A stretch of 64,000 nt of DNA from an uncultured Sphingomonadaceae bacterium (GTDB lineage: Bacteria > Pseudomonadota > Alphaproteobacteria > Sphingomonadales > Sphingomonadaceae), in the NCBI GenBank assembly GCA_947497085.1, contig CANMFE010000002.1:248001-312000 (forward strand). Direction: 5' to 3'. Numbering within the stretch: position 1 is the stretch's first letter; each line of letters begins with the position of its first letter. The notes under the pieces were generated by a model that did not search any database, had not been told where the DNA came from, and saw only the letters and a list, made by a program, of their open reading frames with translations. A program made the position numbers and the translations under genes. Of this stretch, positions 8,680 to 16,732 are shown one piece after another.

Positions 8680-10192
8680 CCGTCACCACTCCCGCACCTT
8701 CATTGCCACGCCAGCCAAATGTCGCATTGCCGCCATATACCAGCCGGTTGACCAGCAGCGCGACCAGCACCGATGTCACCAGCACAATCACCATCACGTC
8801 AATATAATGCAGCCAGCCAAAACCGAAATGCTGATACACATTCTCACCCGCATAGACCGCGCCTTCCCGGTAGAGCACAAAATTGTGGAATGCATAGAGC
8901 AGGAAGCCCCAGATCAGCCCGGTAATGGCCGCGCGTGCATCAACGCCGCGAAACAGCAACCCGACAACAAACACCGACAGGATCGGCATGGACAGGAAGC
9001 CATTCAGCTCCTGCAGCAGGTTGATAATGCTTTCCGCACCGGCATAGATCGGCACCAGTATTACCGCCAGCACCGTTGCCGCGATACCCACTATGCGGTT
9101 AAGGCGCGCCGCGTTGGCGTCTGCATTGACGAACGGTTTATGGATATCGACCGTGTATAATGTGGTGGTGGCGTTGAGGATCGCCGAATATGTGGTGAGC
9201 ACCGCCGCCGCGATCATTGCCGCAAACATGCCGCTGGTCCAGCTGGGCAGCACTTCGGCGACCAGCATGCCATAGGCCCGGTCACCGACATCACCGAACA
9301 GCTTGTACGCCACGACGCCTGGCACCACGACTATTGCAGGGATAATCAGGAAACGCACAAAAGCCGCCGCCATAACACCTTTCTGCGCCTCTTTCACTGT
9401 CGGCGCGGCCAGCGCCTTTTGCGTGATATTCTGGTTGGTGCTCCAGTAGAATATCTGGATCAGGATCATGCCGGTAAAGAGGGTATGAAATGGAATCGGC
9501 GAATCATTGGAGCCAATCATGCTCAGCCGTTCCGCCGGTACGCCGGTGACAATATCAAAATCAACCGCCTGCAGCGCAAGGAACACCACCGCCAATGCCA
9601 GCGCCAATATGCCCACGCCGCTATAGGTATCGAGCACCGCCACCGCCCTGAGGCCGCCCAGTATTGCATAGGCCGCGCCGACAGCGGCAAATATCGCGGC
9701 AATTGCCACCACGCTGGTTCCTACCCCGAACAGCGACTGCATGAACAGCGCGCCGCTGTAAATCACGGCGGGCAGGTAAACGAAAATATTGCCGAACAGG
9801 AACAGCACCGAAATGGTCGTTCGCACATTCCGCTGATTATAACGCTTTTCAAGCAATTCAGTGACCGTCGTGCAATTGGCGCGGTAATAGATCGGTACGA
9901 ACACAAAGGCGAGAATAGTAAGGCCGACAATGGCGGACAGTTCCCACCATGCAAGCAGCAGCATCTGATTGCCGTTCATGCCGACAAGCTGATCGGTTGA
10001 AAGGTTGGTGAGCGTAATCGCGCCCGCGATAAAGAACCAGTTCAGCCCGCCACCGGCCAGGAACACTTCCTTGGATGATCCGTCCTCGCCCGCACCCTTG
10101 CCGCGCACCTTGAAATAAACCAGCAGCGCGATCAGCAGCATCAATCCGATGAATACCGCAAACTGGATCGCACTGTCGCCGCTGCTCAGCAT
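8672..10192 (-). CDS. Sodium:solute symporter (SSS/SLC5 family, vSGLT-like)
   Basis: A 506-residue inner-membrane protein with about 13-14 hydrophobic helices. The family hallmarks near TM1-3 are FLAGGGLNWFFIAGAITLTN and STDQLVGMNG, then VTELLEKRYN. It resembles sodium/sugar symporters of the SGLT branch. It is the first gene of a two-gene operon with glpK, suggesting uptake of glycerol or a glycerol-yielding compound; that is inference from context. The start has a strong GGGGGAGAGAG ribosome site. Confidence 0.88.
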   Translation of the reverse strand: MLSSGDSAIQFAVFIGLMLLIALLVYFKVRGKGAGEDGSSKEVFLAGGGLNWFFIAGAITLTNLSTDQLVGMNGNQMLLLAWWELSAIVGLTILAFVFVPIYYRANCTTVTELLEKRYNQRNVRTTISVLFLFGNIFVYLPAVIYSGALFMQSLFGVGTSVVAIAAIFAAVGAAYAILGGLRAVAVLDTYSGVGILALALAVVFLALQAVDFDIVTGVPAERLSMIGSNDSPIPFHTLFTGMILIQIFYWSTNQNITQKALAAPTVKEAQKGVMAAAFVRFLIIPAIVVVPGVVAYKLFGDVGDRAYGMLVAEVLPSWTSGMFAAMIAAAVLTTYSAILNATTTLYTVDIHKPFVNADANAARLNRIVGIAATVLAVILVPIYAGAESIINLLQELNGFLSMPILSVFVVGLLFRGVDARAAITGLIWGFLLYAFHNFVLYREGAVYAGENVYQHFGFGWLHYIDVMVIVLVTSVLVALLVNRLVYGGNATFGWRGNEGAGVVTGG

Positions 10193-10525
10193 ATCTCTCT
10201 CCCCCTTGCCCCGCTATATTCTGTAATGGGCAGGGGCTAACACTATGGGATTGCCATGAAAGTGCAAGCGGGTTGTAGTCTTGCGTATCTTCCCGATCGC
10301 CATTGCAGCTCTCACTGCCATTCTCGCTCCTTTCGTCATTCCCGCGAAGGCGGGAATCCAGATAACGTTCCGTCTGGCAAAAGGCTTGCGGCTTCTGGCA
10401 GGCCGTTTCTTTGATAGGCCGCACATCATACGCAACCTTACAAGCCCACACGCACTCTTATCTGGGGTCCAGCCTACAGCTCTTGACGCTGACCTACACA
10501 AGAGCCGTAAAAAATACGGCAGACT
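10193..10525. other. Gene-free stretch between symporter and ribH
   Basis: About 330 bases without a supportable gene. The right part of it is downstream of ribH and the left part is the upstream region of the symporter. The only clear element is the hairpin repeat at 10335-10363. Confidence 0.6.
10335..10363. repeat. Intergenic hairpin repeat (CGTCATTCC family)
   Basis: A hairpin ATTCCCGC-GAAG-GCGGGAAT within CGTC..CCAGAT. The copy at 33796 has the same frame with one C:G pair changed to A:T on both sides of the stem, so the pairing is conserved. Confidence 0.75.
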
Positions 10526-10951
10526 TCAGCGTCCCGCGAAACTGTCCGCAAGCTCGAGCATCCTGATGGCCGCAACCGCCGCTTCGCCGCCTTTATTCTT
10601 TTGCGTTTTGTCAGCACGCGCCAGTGCCTGCGCCTCATTTTCGACCGTCAATATGCCATTGCCGATGGCTGCACCATCCAGCGTCAGCGCCATAATTCCG
10701 CGCGCGCTTTCATTGGACACAACTTCAAAATGATAGGTTTCCCCGCGCAGCACGACACCGAGGGCGACAAAGCCGTCATATTTCTGCGCATCTATCGCCA
10801 GCGATATGGCAGCAGGTACTTCCAGTGCGCCTGGCACCGTCACCGTTTCATGGGTATGCCCCGCCTTGTCCAGCGCATCACGCGCACCTTCGAGCAGCAT
10901 ATCGTTCAAATGGTCATAGAATCGTGCTTCCACGATCAGGAAATGGGCCAT
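10526..10951 (-). CDS. ribH: 6,7-dimethyl-8-ribityllumazine synthase
   Basis: A 141-residue lumazine synthase that condenses 5-amino-6-ribitylaminouracil with the 3,4-dihydroxy-2-butanone 4-phosphate made by the upstream ribB product. Landmarks are [18 protein letters not shown] at the N-terminus, the [12 protein letters not shown] loop, [18 protein letters not shown] with the catalytic His, and PIGNGILT-like [14 protein letters not shown]. It lies 44 bases after ribBA in the same operon. No ribE or ribD is in the window. Confidence 0.95.
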   Translation of the reverse strand: MAHFLIVEARFYDHLNDMLLEGARDALDKAGHTHETVTVPGALEVPAAISLAIDAQKYDGFVALGVVLRGETYHFEVVSNESARGIMALTLDGAAIGNGILTVENEAQALARADKTQKNKGGEAAVAAIRMLELADSFAGR

Positions 10952-10995
10952 GTTTTATCCTTTGAATAATTCGTTTTCGGCAACTGGTGGGTAGC

Positions 10996-12288
10996 TCAAC
11001 TTCTGTCCGAGCCGGTAGGTACGGCTTTCTGACCTACAATACGCAGGCCATAGGCGTCCAGCCCGACCAGATCATGGCTGGTATTGGTGAGCAGTGTCAT
11101 GTCCTGCACGCCCAGTTCAGCCAGCACCTGTGCACCGACGCCATAATCGCGCAACTGGTCCATCGGCGGGCCTTTTTCACCGGCCAGCTTGCGCACCTGA
11201 TTGGTGAGCGCGCTCGGACCGGACTGGTTTATCATCACAATGACACCGGCACCTTCCTCGGCGATAATCCGCATCGATTCGGCCAGCATGCCCGACTGTT
11301 TGTTATCGGCCGCAAACACATCGTTGAAAACCGACAGCGCGTGCATGCGGACCAGCGTCGGTTTGTCGGGGTTGATATGCCCTTTTTGCAGCACAACCTG
11401 CTCGGTTTCGGTGGCCGTATTGAAGTAACTGATCGCCTTCCAAAGGCCGCCATGTTCGCTTTGCAGGTCAGCCTCGGCACGTTTTTCAACCAGATGGTCA
11501 TGGCGCAGACGATAGGCGATAAGGTCGCGGATCGTGCCGATTTTCATGCCATGCTTATGGGCAAAGCTGATCAGGTCATCGAGGCGCGCCATCTCGCCAT
11601 CATCTTTCATGATTTCGCAAATCACACCCGATGGATTGAGCCCGGCCAGCCGCGACACATCAACCGCCGCTTCGGTATGGCCCGCGCGCACCAGCACACC
11701 GCCATTTCGTGCCTGAAGCGGGAATACATGGCCCGGCGCAACAATATCGTCTGGTCCCTTGGACCGATCGATCGCCACCGCCACGGTACGCGCACGGTCA
11801 GCGGCGGAAATACCGGTGGTCACGCCCTCACGCGCCTCGATCGAAACAGTGAAAGCAGTCTGGTGCTGTTCGCGGTTATCCGCCGTCATCATATTGAGGC
11901 CCAGCTCATCAACCCGGTTTTTTGTCATGGCGAGGCAGATCAGCCCGCGGCCATGCGTCGCCATGAAATTGATTGCATCGGGTGTGGCCATCTGCGCAGG
12001 GATAATCAGGTCACCCTCATTTTCCCGGTCCTCATCATCGACCAGAATGTACATGCGGCCATTGCGCGCCTCGTTGATGATTTCCTCCGCACTGACCATC
12101 ACCGCGCCTGCATCCTGGGCCAGGTAATTTTCGAGCTTACCGAGCGTCTCGGCAGTTGGATTCCAGTCATCTTCGCCCAGCCGGCGCAGCGAATTGGCAT
12201 GCAGCCCCGCCGCGCGGGCCAACCCAGCGCGCGTGGTGTGGCCATCCTCTATCAGAGTGGTGATTTTCTCGATCAATTGCGCAGACAT
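10996..12288 (-). CDS. ribB: RibBA-type 3,4-dihydroxy-2-butanone 4-phosphate synthase with N-terminal HTH-like domain
   Basis: A 430-residue three-part protein. Residues ~1-55 look like a helix-turn-helix (TTRAGLARAAGLHANSLRRL, then TAETLGKLENYL). Residues ~60-265 are an intact RibB domain (DDEDRENEGDLIIPAQ, HGRGLICLAM, GHTEAAVDVSRLAG) that converts ribulose 5-phosphate. The C-terminal cyclohydrolase-II part has lost the zinc Cys residues and the QEGRGIGL motif, so it is probably not catalytic; a separate ribA must exist elsewhere. The start at 12288 has GGAG upstream; a GTG 24 bases earlier is less likely. A palindrome lies 19 bases before the start. Confidence 0.9.
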   Translation of the reverse strand: MSAQLIEKITTLIEDGHTTRAGLARAAGLHANSLRRLGEDDWNPTAETLGKLENYLAQDAGAVMVSAEEIINEARNGRMYILVDDEDRENEGDLIIPAQMATPDAINFMATHGRGLICLAMTKNRVDELGLNMMTADNREQHQTAFTVSIEAREGVTTGISAADRARTVAVAIDRSKGPDDIVAPGHVFPLQARNGGVLVRAGHTEAAVDVSRLAGLNPSGVICEIMKDDGEMARLDDLISFAHKHGMKIGTIRDLIAYRLRHDHLVEKRAEADLQSEHGGLWKAISYFNTATETEQVVLQKGHINPDKPTLVRMHALSVFNDVFAADNKQSGMLAESMRIIAEEGAGVIVMINQSGPSALTNQVRKLAGEKGPPMDQLRDYGVGAQVLAELGVQDMTLLTNTSHDLVGLDAYGLRIVGQKAVPTGSDRS

Positions 12289-12306
12289 TGGTAGAACTCC
12301 GTTAAA

Positions 12307-12346
12307 TATCACATTTCAATGTGATACATGGACTCAGATATCACAT
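12307..12346. promoter_or_regulatory. Palindromic operator candidate in the ribBA/AraC divergent promoter region
   Basis: TATCACATT-TC-AATGTGATA (12307-12326) is a perfect 9+2+9 inverted repeat. A further half-site ATATCACAT follows at 12338-12346. It sits 19 bases before the ribBA start in the 135-base region shared with the AraC gene. No FMN riboswitch is visible here, so protein control is the simplest reading. Confidence 0.6.
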
Positions 12347-12423
12347 CAAGATATTTTCCGGTTTATTTGCCAATATATGCTTTTGGGATATGATGACGTA
12401 GCGTCAGACAGGAAATGCCCAAT

Positions 12424-13266
12424 ATGTCCAAGCCCGTCCCCAGCTATCGCAACAGCACGCCCGCACAGAATCTGGGGCAATATCAGTCATGGGCAATCAG
12501 CACTGATTCGCATGTCATGGACAAATTGTGGGTCAGCATTGCCGGGCAGGAAAGGCCTGCGCACCACCGTGTGCTTCCGCATGGCGAGCCCAGCTTGTCC
12601 ATCCTGCGCAGGTATGATCATGACGGCGCGGTATCATGTATCGGCCTGAAAATATGCCGCGCTGACATGCGACCGCACTGGTACAGACCGCAGCCGCGCG
12701 AAGAAATTATCTCCGTGCAGTTGCTGCCCGAATATTCCGCACATATATGTGGGTTCCTGCCTGCCGATATTTATGATGGCATGCCCAATATGTTGGATGC
12801 GCCGTATGCAATGCGCGCGCATTTTTCATCAACGCTGAAAATTGCTGAAACGGGAACCCCGCACGATATTGCCGCAGCACTTGTGCGTGAACTGCGTGCA
12901 TTTTCATACCATCAATATGTGAAGGATACGCCAGAAAATATCGCACTTCACATCCTGCGCCAGACAGGCGGGCGCATGCGGACACAATCACTGGCAAAGC
13001 GACTGGATGTAAGCGAACGGCATTTACGGCGGCGGTTTCGCAGCATTACCGGGTATTCCCCAAAATCCTATGCCCGCATGCTGCGCGTGACCGGTACCGC
13101 ACTGATAGCGGAAAATCTGGACCATCCCGACTGGGCGCAAATTGCCTGCGGGGCGGGGTTTTACGACCAGGCACACATGATTAATGATTTCAAAGCCATT
13201 ATCGGGCTCACCCCGGATGCCCTGCACAGGGAAAGACGCGCCTTGGCCGTTTTTTGCAATAACTGA
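12424..13266 (+). CDS. AraC-family transcriptional regulator
   Basis: A 280-residue protein with a C-terminal AraC DNA-binding domain. The first HTH is around TQSLAKRLDVSERHLRRRF, with RSITGYSPKSYARMLRV after it. The second HTH ends at GFYDQAHMINDFKAIIGLTP. The N-terminal ~150 residues are a ligand domain with no named match (HWYRPQPREEIISVQLLPEY). I prefer the start at 12424 because AGGAA lies nine bases before it; an ATG at 12415 is too close to that site. It is divergent from ribBA and 55 bases before the secreted protein gene, which it may control. Confidence 0.85.
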   Translation: MSKPVPSYRNSTPAQNLGQYQSWAISTDSHVMDKLWVSIAGQERPAHHRVLPHGEPSLSILRRYDHDGAVSCIGLKICRADMRPHWYRPQPREEIISVQLLPEYSAHICGFLPADIYDGMPNMLDAPYAMRAHFSSTLKIAETGTPHDIAAALVRELRAFSYHQYVKDTPENIALHILRQTGGRMRTQSLAKRLDVSERHLRRRFRSITGYSPKSYARMLRVTGTALIAENLDHPDWAQIACGAGFYDQAHMINDFKAIIGLTPDALHRERRALAVFCNN

Positions 13267-13321
13267 CAGAAGCACTCCCTGCATACATGCACCGACAACT
13301 TATCTGACAGGAGCTTTCCCC

Positions 13322-14446
13322 ATGCGCCGCTTATTCCCCCTCATTCTCGCAATCATCCATGCGCTCTTTGCGCTGCCCGCCACTGCGCAGGACACGGCTC
13401 TGGAATATGAAGGACAGGTCTGGCGCGTTGCGGCGCAAGAGGCGGAAGTCACCAATTATCTGGGCCGCGAAGCCATCAAACTGATGCGCGGGCGACTATG
13501 GGCCGATGACATGGTTTTCACCGATGGCGTTATCAGCTTTGATGCCGCCTATGCCGAGCAGCAGATATTTATCGGTGCAAGCTGGCGCGCCGCCAGCGAC
13601 CGGCATTATGAGGAAATGTATTTTCGCGGGCATTTGAATGAAAAGCCCGATGCGCTGCAATATACGCCGGTCGAAAATGGCAATAGCGCATGGCAGATTT
13701 TCTCGGATGGCAATGGCATCGCCCCGGTTTCGCAAAAATATGATGGCTGGAATAAAGTCAAAATCGTGGTGCAGGGGGACCGTGCCGATATATATTTTAA
13801 CAGCGATGCACCCGTCATCCATATTCCCGACCTGAAAACCGCCTTGACCAGCGGTTATGTCGGCTTGCGCAGCAGCGGGCAGCAGGCAGGCCCCGCCTAT
13901 TTTTCCAATATCACAATCCGTCCTCTACAGGCCGGAGACGCGATTGTCGGCACGCCGAAACCATCTGCCGAACTGCCCGAAGGATTGATCGGCAAGTGGA
14001 ATGTCTCTTCCACCTTTGCCGAAACCTTGGTCGATTCCAGCCTGACGCTTTCCGAAAAACCCTATGCGGACCTGACATGGCAGACGTTGCCTGCCGAAAC
14101 CAATGGCATTGCCAATATATCCAGAGTTGCGGAGCGCAACCGTGAAGCCAATACCGTCTTCGTCCGGCTCAGCATAGTGTCGGAAACGGACCAGATGAAA
14201 GAGCTGTCTTTTGGCTATTCGGACCGGGTGCGCATTTATCTGAACGGCAAACGCATATATTACGGAAATGCCGGATGGCGGGTCCGCGATTACCGGTTTT
14301 TAGGCACAGTCGGTTTTTTTGATTCTGCAGGACTGGATCTGCGCAAAGGTAAAAATGAGCTGACGGTCGCCATATCCGAAACTTTCGGCGGATGGGCATG
14401 GGCAGGCGCGATCGCAGACCGCAGCGGTATCACCGTCGGCGATTAA
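13322..14446 (+). CDS. Secreted two-domain beta-sandwich protein, function unknown
   Basis: A 374-residue exported protein. Residues 1-23 are a signal peptide (ALFALPATAQ cleavage region). Residues ~30-205 read like a LamG/DUF1080-type concanavalin fold (FSDGNGIAPVSQKYDGW, VVQGDRADIYFNSDAP, GYVGLRSSG). Residues ~215-374 resemble a galactose-binding jelly roll (DRVRIYLNGKRIYYG, LRKGKNELTVAISETFGG). Such proteins bind or cleave carbohydrate, but no catalytic residue is evident. AGGAG precedes the start. It is directly downstream of an AraC regulator and converges on the helicase with a 9-base gap. Confidence 0.75.
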   Translation: MRRLFPLILAIIHALFALPATAQDTALEYEGQVWRVAAQEAEVTNYLGREAIKLMRGRLWADDMVFTDGVISFDAAYAEQQIFIGASWRAASDRHYEEMYFRGHLNEKPDALQYTPVENGNSAWQIFSDGNGIAPVSQKYDGWNKVKIVVQGDRADIYFNSDAPVIHIPDLKTALTSGYVGLRSSGQQAGPAYFSNITIRPLQAGDAIVGTPKPSAELPEGLIGKWNVSSTFAETLVDSSLTLSEKPYADLTWQTLPAETNGIANISRVAERNREANTVFVRLSIVSETDQMKELSFGYSDRVRIYLNGKRIYYGNAGWRVRDYRFLGTVGFFDSAGLDLRKGKNELTVAISETFGGWAWAGAIADRSGITVGD

Positions 14447-14455
14447 GCGGGCAGC

Positions 14456-16501
14456 CTATTTCTTCTTGCCGCCCCTAAAACCGTCCTTGAAGCCGCCTTT
14501 GCCTTTAAAGGCCGGGCGACCACCTGGTTTGCTTTTGGGTTTGCCTTTGGATTTTCCATCAGGCTTCCCGCCAAATTTCGGTTTTAACTTGGCAGAGCGG
14601 TCTTCAGATTTAGGTTTGAAATCTCCGCGCGGTTTGTCGCCATCGCGTTTCGTGAAATCGTCACTACCCTTTTTCTTAAAGTCACCATCGCGCTTTTTAA
14701 AATCACCGCCGGACTTTTTGAAGTCGCCATCACGTTTCTTGAAGCCATCTTCTCTGCTGCGCGGCGCGCCTTTGCCGCCCCGGCCTTTATAACCGCCGCC
14801 ATCGCGCTTTCCGCCAAATCCGCCTTTACCGCTGGACTTGCCCCTAAAATTGCCATTGAAATCGCGCTTGCGGTTCTGCTTGGCAAGATCACGTGGCTTA
14901 CCTTCAAACTGCACGATGTTGATATCATCGGTATCATCATTACCCGCGCCTTCGGTGCGGCTCAGTGCGTCGATAAATTTGGCCGACACTTTGCGCGGCA
15001 CCTCAAAATAGGTTTCGTTTGCGGCAATGCGGATCGCACCAATTTCATTCTTGGTGATATGGCCGCGTCGGCACAGCACCGGCAAAATCCAGCGGGCGTC
15101 GGCGCGCTGATTATGACCCACATCCATTTTGAACCAGACCGTGTCCTCAAACCCGGCCCGGGGGGCTCCACGCTCCTGTTGCGCCTGTCCGCGATCGAGC
15201 ATCTGCTCTGGCGCGGGCATTTTCGCACGGTGTGCCTGTACCAGTGCGGCGGCAATATCTTCCGCGCTTTTTTCAGCCAGCAACCGCTGCGCCAGCGCCT
15301 TGTCTTCTTCATCCACCTGGGTCGGCTCCAGCAAGGTCTTCATCAGACGCTCACTGTCATTCTTGCGGATATCTGCCCTGGTGGGTGCGTCCATCCATTC
15401 CGCCTGAATTTTTGCCCCGCCCAGCATACGCTCGACTTTCTTGCGCCGCTGATAGGGCACAACCATGACGGCCGTCCCTTTCTTGCCTGCACGGCCGGTG
15501 CGGCCTGAACGGTGCTGCAATGTCTCGGCATCACGCGGTATTTCCACATGGATCACCAGTGACAGGCTGGGCAGGTCGAGCCCGCGCGCAGCCACATCGG
15601 TGGCCACGCACACCCGCGCGCGCTTGTCACGCAGCGCCTGCATCGCCTGGTTACGCTCGCTCTGGCTATGTTCACCCGACAGTGCCACGGCGCTAAAGCC
15701 GCGATCGACCAGCGAACTGTGTAGGCGGCGCACCGCTTCGCGCGTACCGCAAAATAGCATCGCCGATTCGGCTTCATGAAAACGCAGCAGATTTACGACA
15801 GCATTTTCGGTATCGGCCGGCGCGACGGTCACAACCTGATAGCTGATATCGCCGTGCCCGCGATCTTCACCGACAGTGGAAATGCGCAACGCGTCTTTCT
15901 GATAGCGCTTGGCAAGCTGCACAATCGGTTTCGGCATAGTGGCGGAAAACAGCAATGTGCGACGTTCTTCCGAAGGTGCTGCATCGAGAATTTCTTCCAG
16001 GTCATCGCGGAAGCCCATGTCGAGCATCTCGTCAGCTTCGTCGAGCACGACGGCTTTGAGGCGCGAAAGGTCGAGCGCGCCGCGTTCGATATGGTCACGC
16101 AAACGGCCCGGCGTGCCCACCACGACATGCGCGCCATGGCGCAGATTGCGGCGCTCTTTCGATGCATCCATGCCGCCCACACAGGTGGCGATATGTCCGC
16201 CGGCCTGTTTATACAGCCAGCCCAGTTCACGGCTGACCTGCAGTGCAAGTTCGCGCGTCGGCGCGATAATCAGCGCGCGCGGTTCACGCAGAAACGGGAA
16301 ATTGCCGCTTTCTTCCAGCAGCTGCGCAGCGATGGCAAGACCAAAGGCAACGGTTTTGCCTGATCCGGTCTGCGCCGATACAATCATGTCGCGGCCCCCC
16401 GCTTCGGCTTCAAGTACAGCGGCCTGTACGGCGGTGGGTTTGGCATATTCACGCTCGGCAAGGGCAGCGGCTATGGTGGCAGGCAGGCTCGAAAAAGGCA
16501 T
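14456..16501 (-). CDS. DEAD-box RNA helicase with DbpA-type RNA-binding domain and basic repeat tail
   Basis: A 681-residue ATP-dependent RNA helicase. Motifs in order: Q motif region FSSLPATIAAALAEREYAKP, Walker A SAQTGSGKTVAFG, PTRELALQ, DEADEMLDMGF, SATM, then GTREAVRRL, ATDVAARGLD and HRSGRTGRAG. A DbpA/CsdA-like RNA-binding domain follows (ILPVLCRRGHITKNEIGAIR). The last ~130 residues are a basic Gly/Lys tail with repeated KKRDGDFKK units, expected to bind RNA. The start at 16501 is chosen because homology begins at MPFSSLPAT; the open frame extends 35 codons further up. Probably acts in ribosome assembly or cold-stress RNA handling. Confidence 0.93.
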   Translation of the reverse strand: MPFSSLPATIAAALAEREYAKPTAVQAAVLEAEAGGRDMIVSAQTGSGKTVAFGLAIAAQLLEESGNFPFLREPRALIIAPTRELALQVSRELGWLYKQAGGHIATCVGGMDASKERRNLRHGAHVVVGTPGRLRDHIERGALDLSRLKAVVLDEADEMLDMGFRDDLEEILDAAPSEERRTLLFSATMPKPIVQLAKRYQKDALRISTVGEDRGHGDISYQVVTVAPADTENAVVNLLRFHEAESAMLFCGTREAVRRLHSSLVDRGFSAVALSGEHSQSERNQAMQALRDKRARVCVATDVAARGLDLPSLSLVIHVEIPRDAETLQHRSGRTGRAGKKGTAVMVVPYQRRKKVERMLGGAKIQAEWMDAPTRADIRKNDSERLMKTLLEPTQVDEEDKALAQRLLAEKSAEDIAAALVQAHRAKMPAPEQMLDRGQAQQERGAPRAGFEDTVWFKMDVGHNQRADARWILPVLCRRGHITKNEIGAIRIAANETYFEVPRKVSAKFIDALSRTEGAGNDDTDDINIVQFEGKPRDLAKQNRKRDFNGNFRGKSSGKGGFGGKRDGGGYKGRGGKGAPRSREDGFKKRDGDFKKSGGDFKKRDGDFKKKGSDDFTKRDGDKPRGDFKPKSEDRSAKLKPKFGGKPDGKSKGKPKSKPGGRPAFKGKGGFKDGFRGGKKK

Positions 16502-16732
16502 GGAAATCCAGTAAAAATATGGCCAGCCGAATTGTCTCACCGGAGGGCGCTTAAAAAAATATATCGCGATTCTGTGAAAGGACGGCGCTTGCGCCCGCGA
16601 TTGCATATTCAGCCCTATAGCGGCAATGCTGCCACTTGCATAGCATTATGTTGCAGTGCAGCGAAGACATGTTGAAGACTTGAAAACATAAAGGACTTGA
16701 AAACAGGCGCGTTACCCTCTTTGTCTATAACC

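Noticed and set aside
10987-12294. Long plus-strand open frame (435 codons) opposite ribBA
   Set aside because: It is fully antisense to a gene with clear RibB motifs; its own translation has no family feature.
12307-12326. CRP-type site
   Set aside because: The half-site resembles TGTGA, but the spacing (2 bases) does not fit the 6-base spacing of CRP sites.
12289-12423. FMN riboswitch before ribBA
   Set aside because: The short divergent region has a palindrome but no sequence resembling the conserved RFN core.
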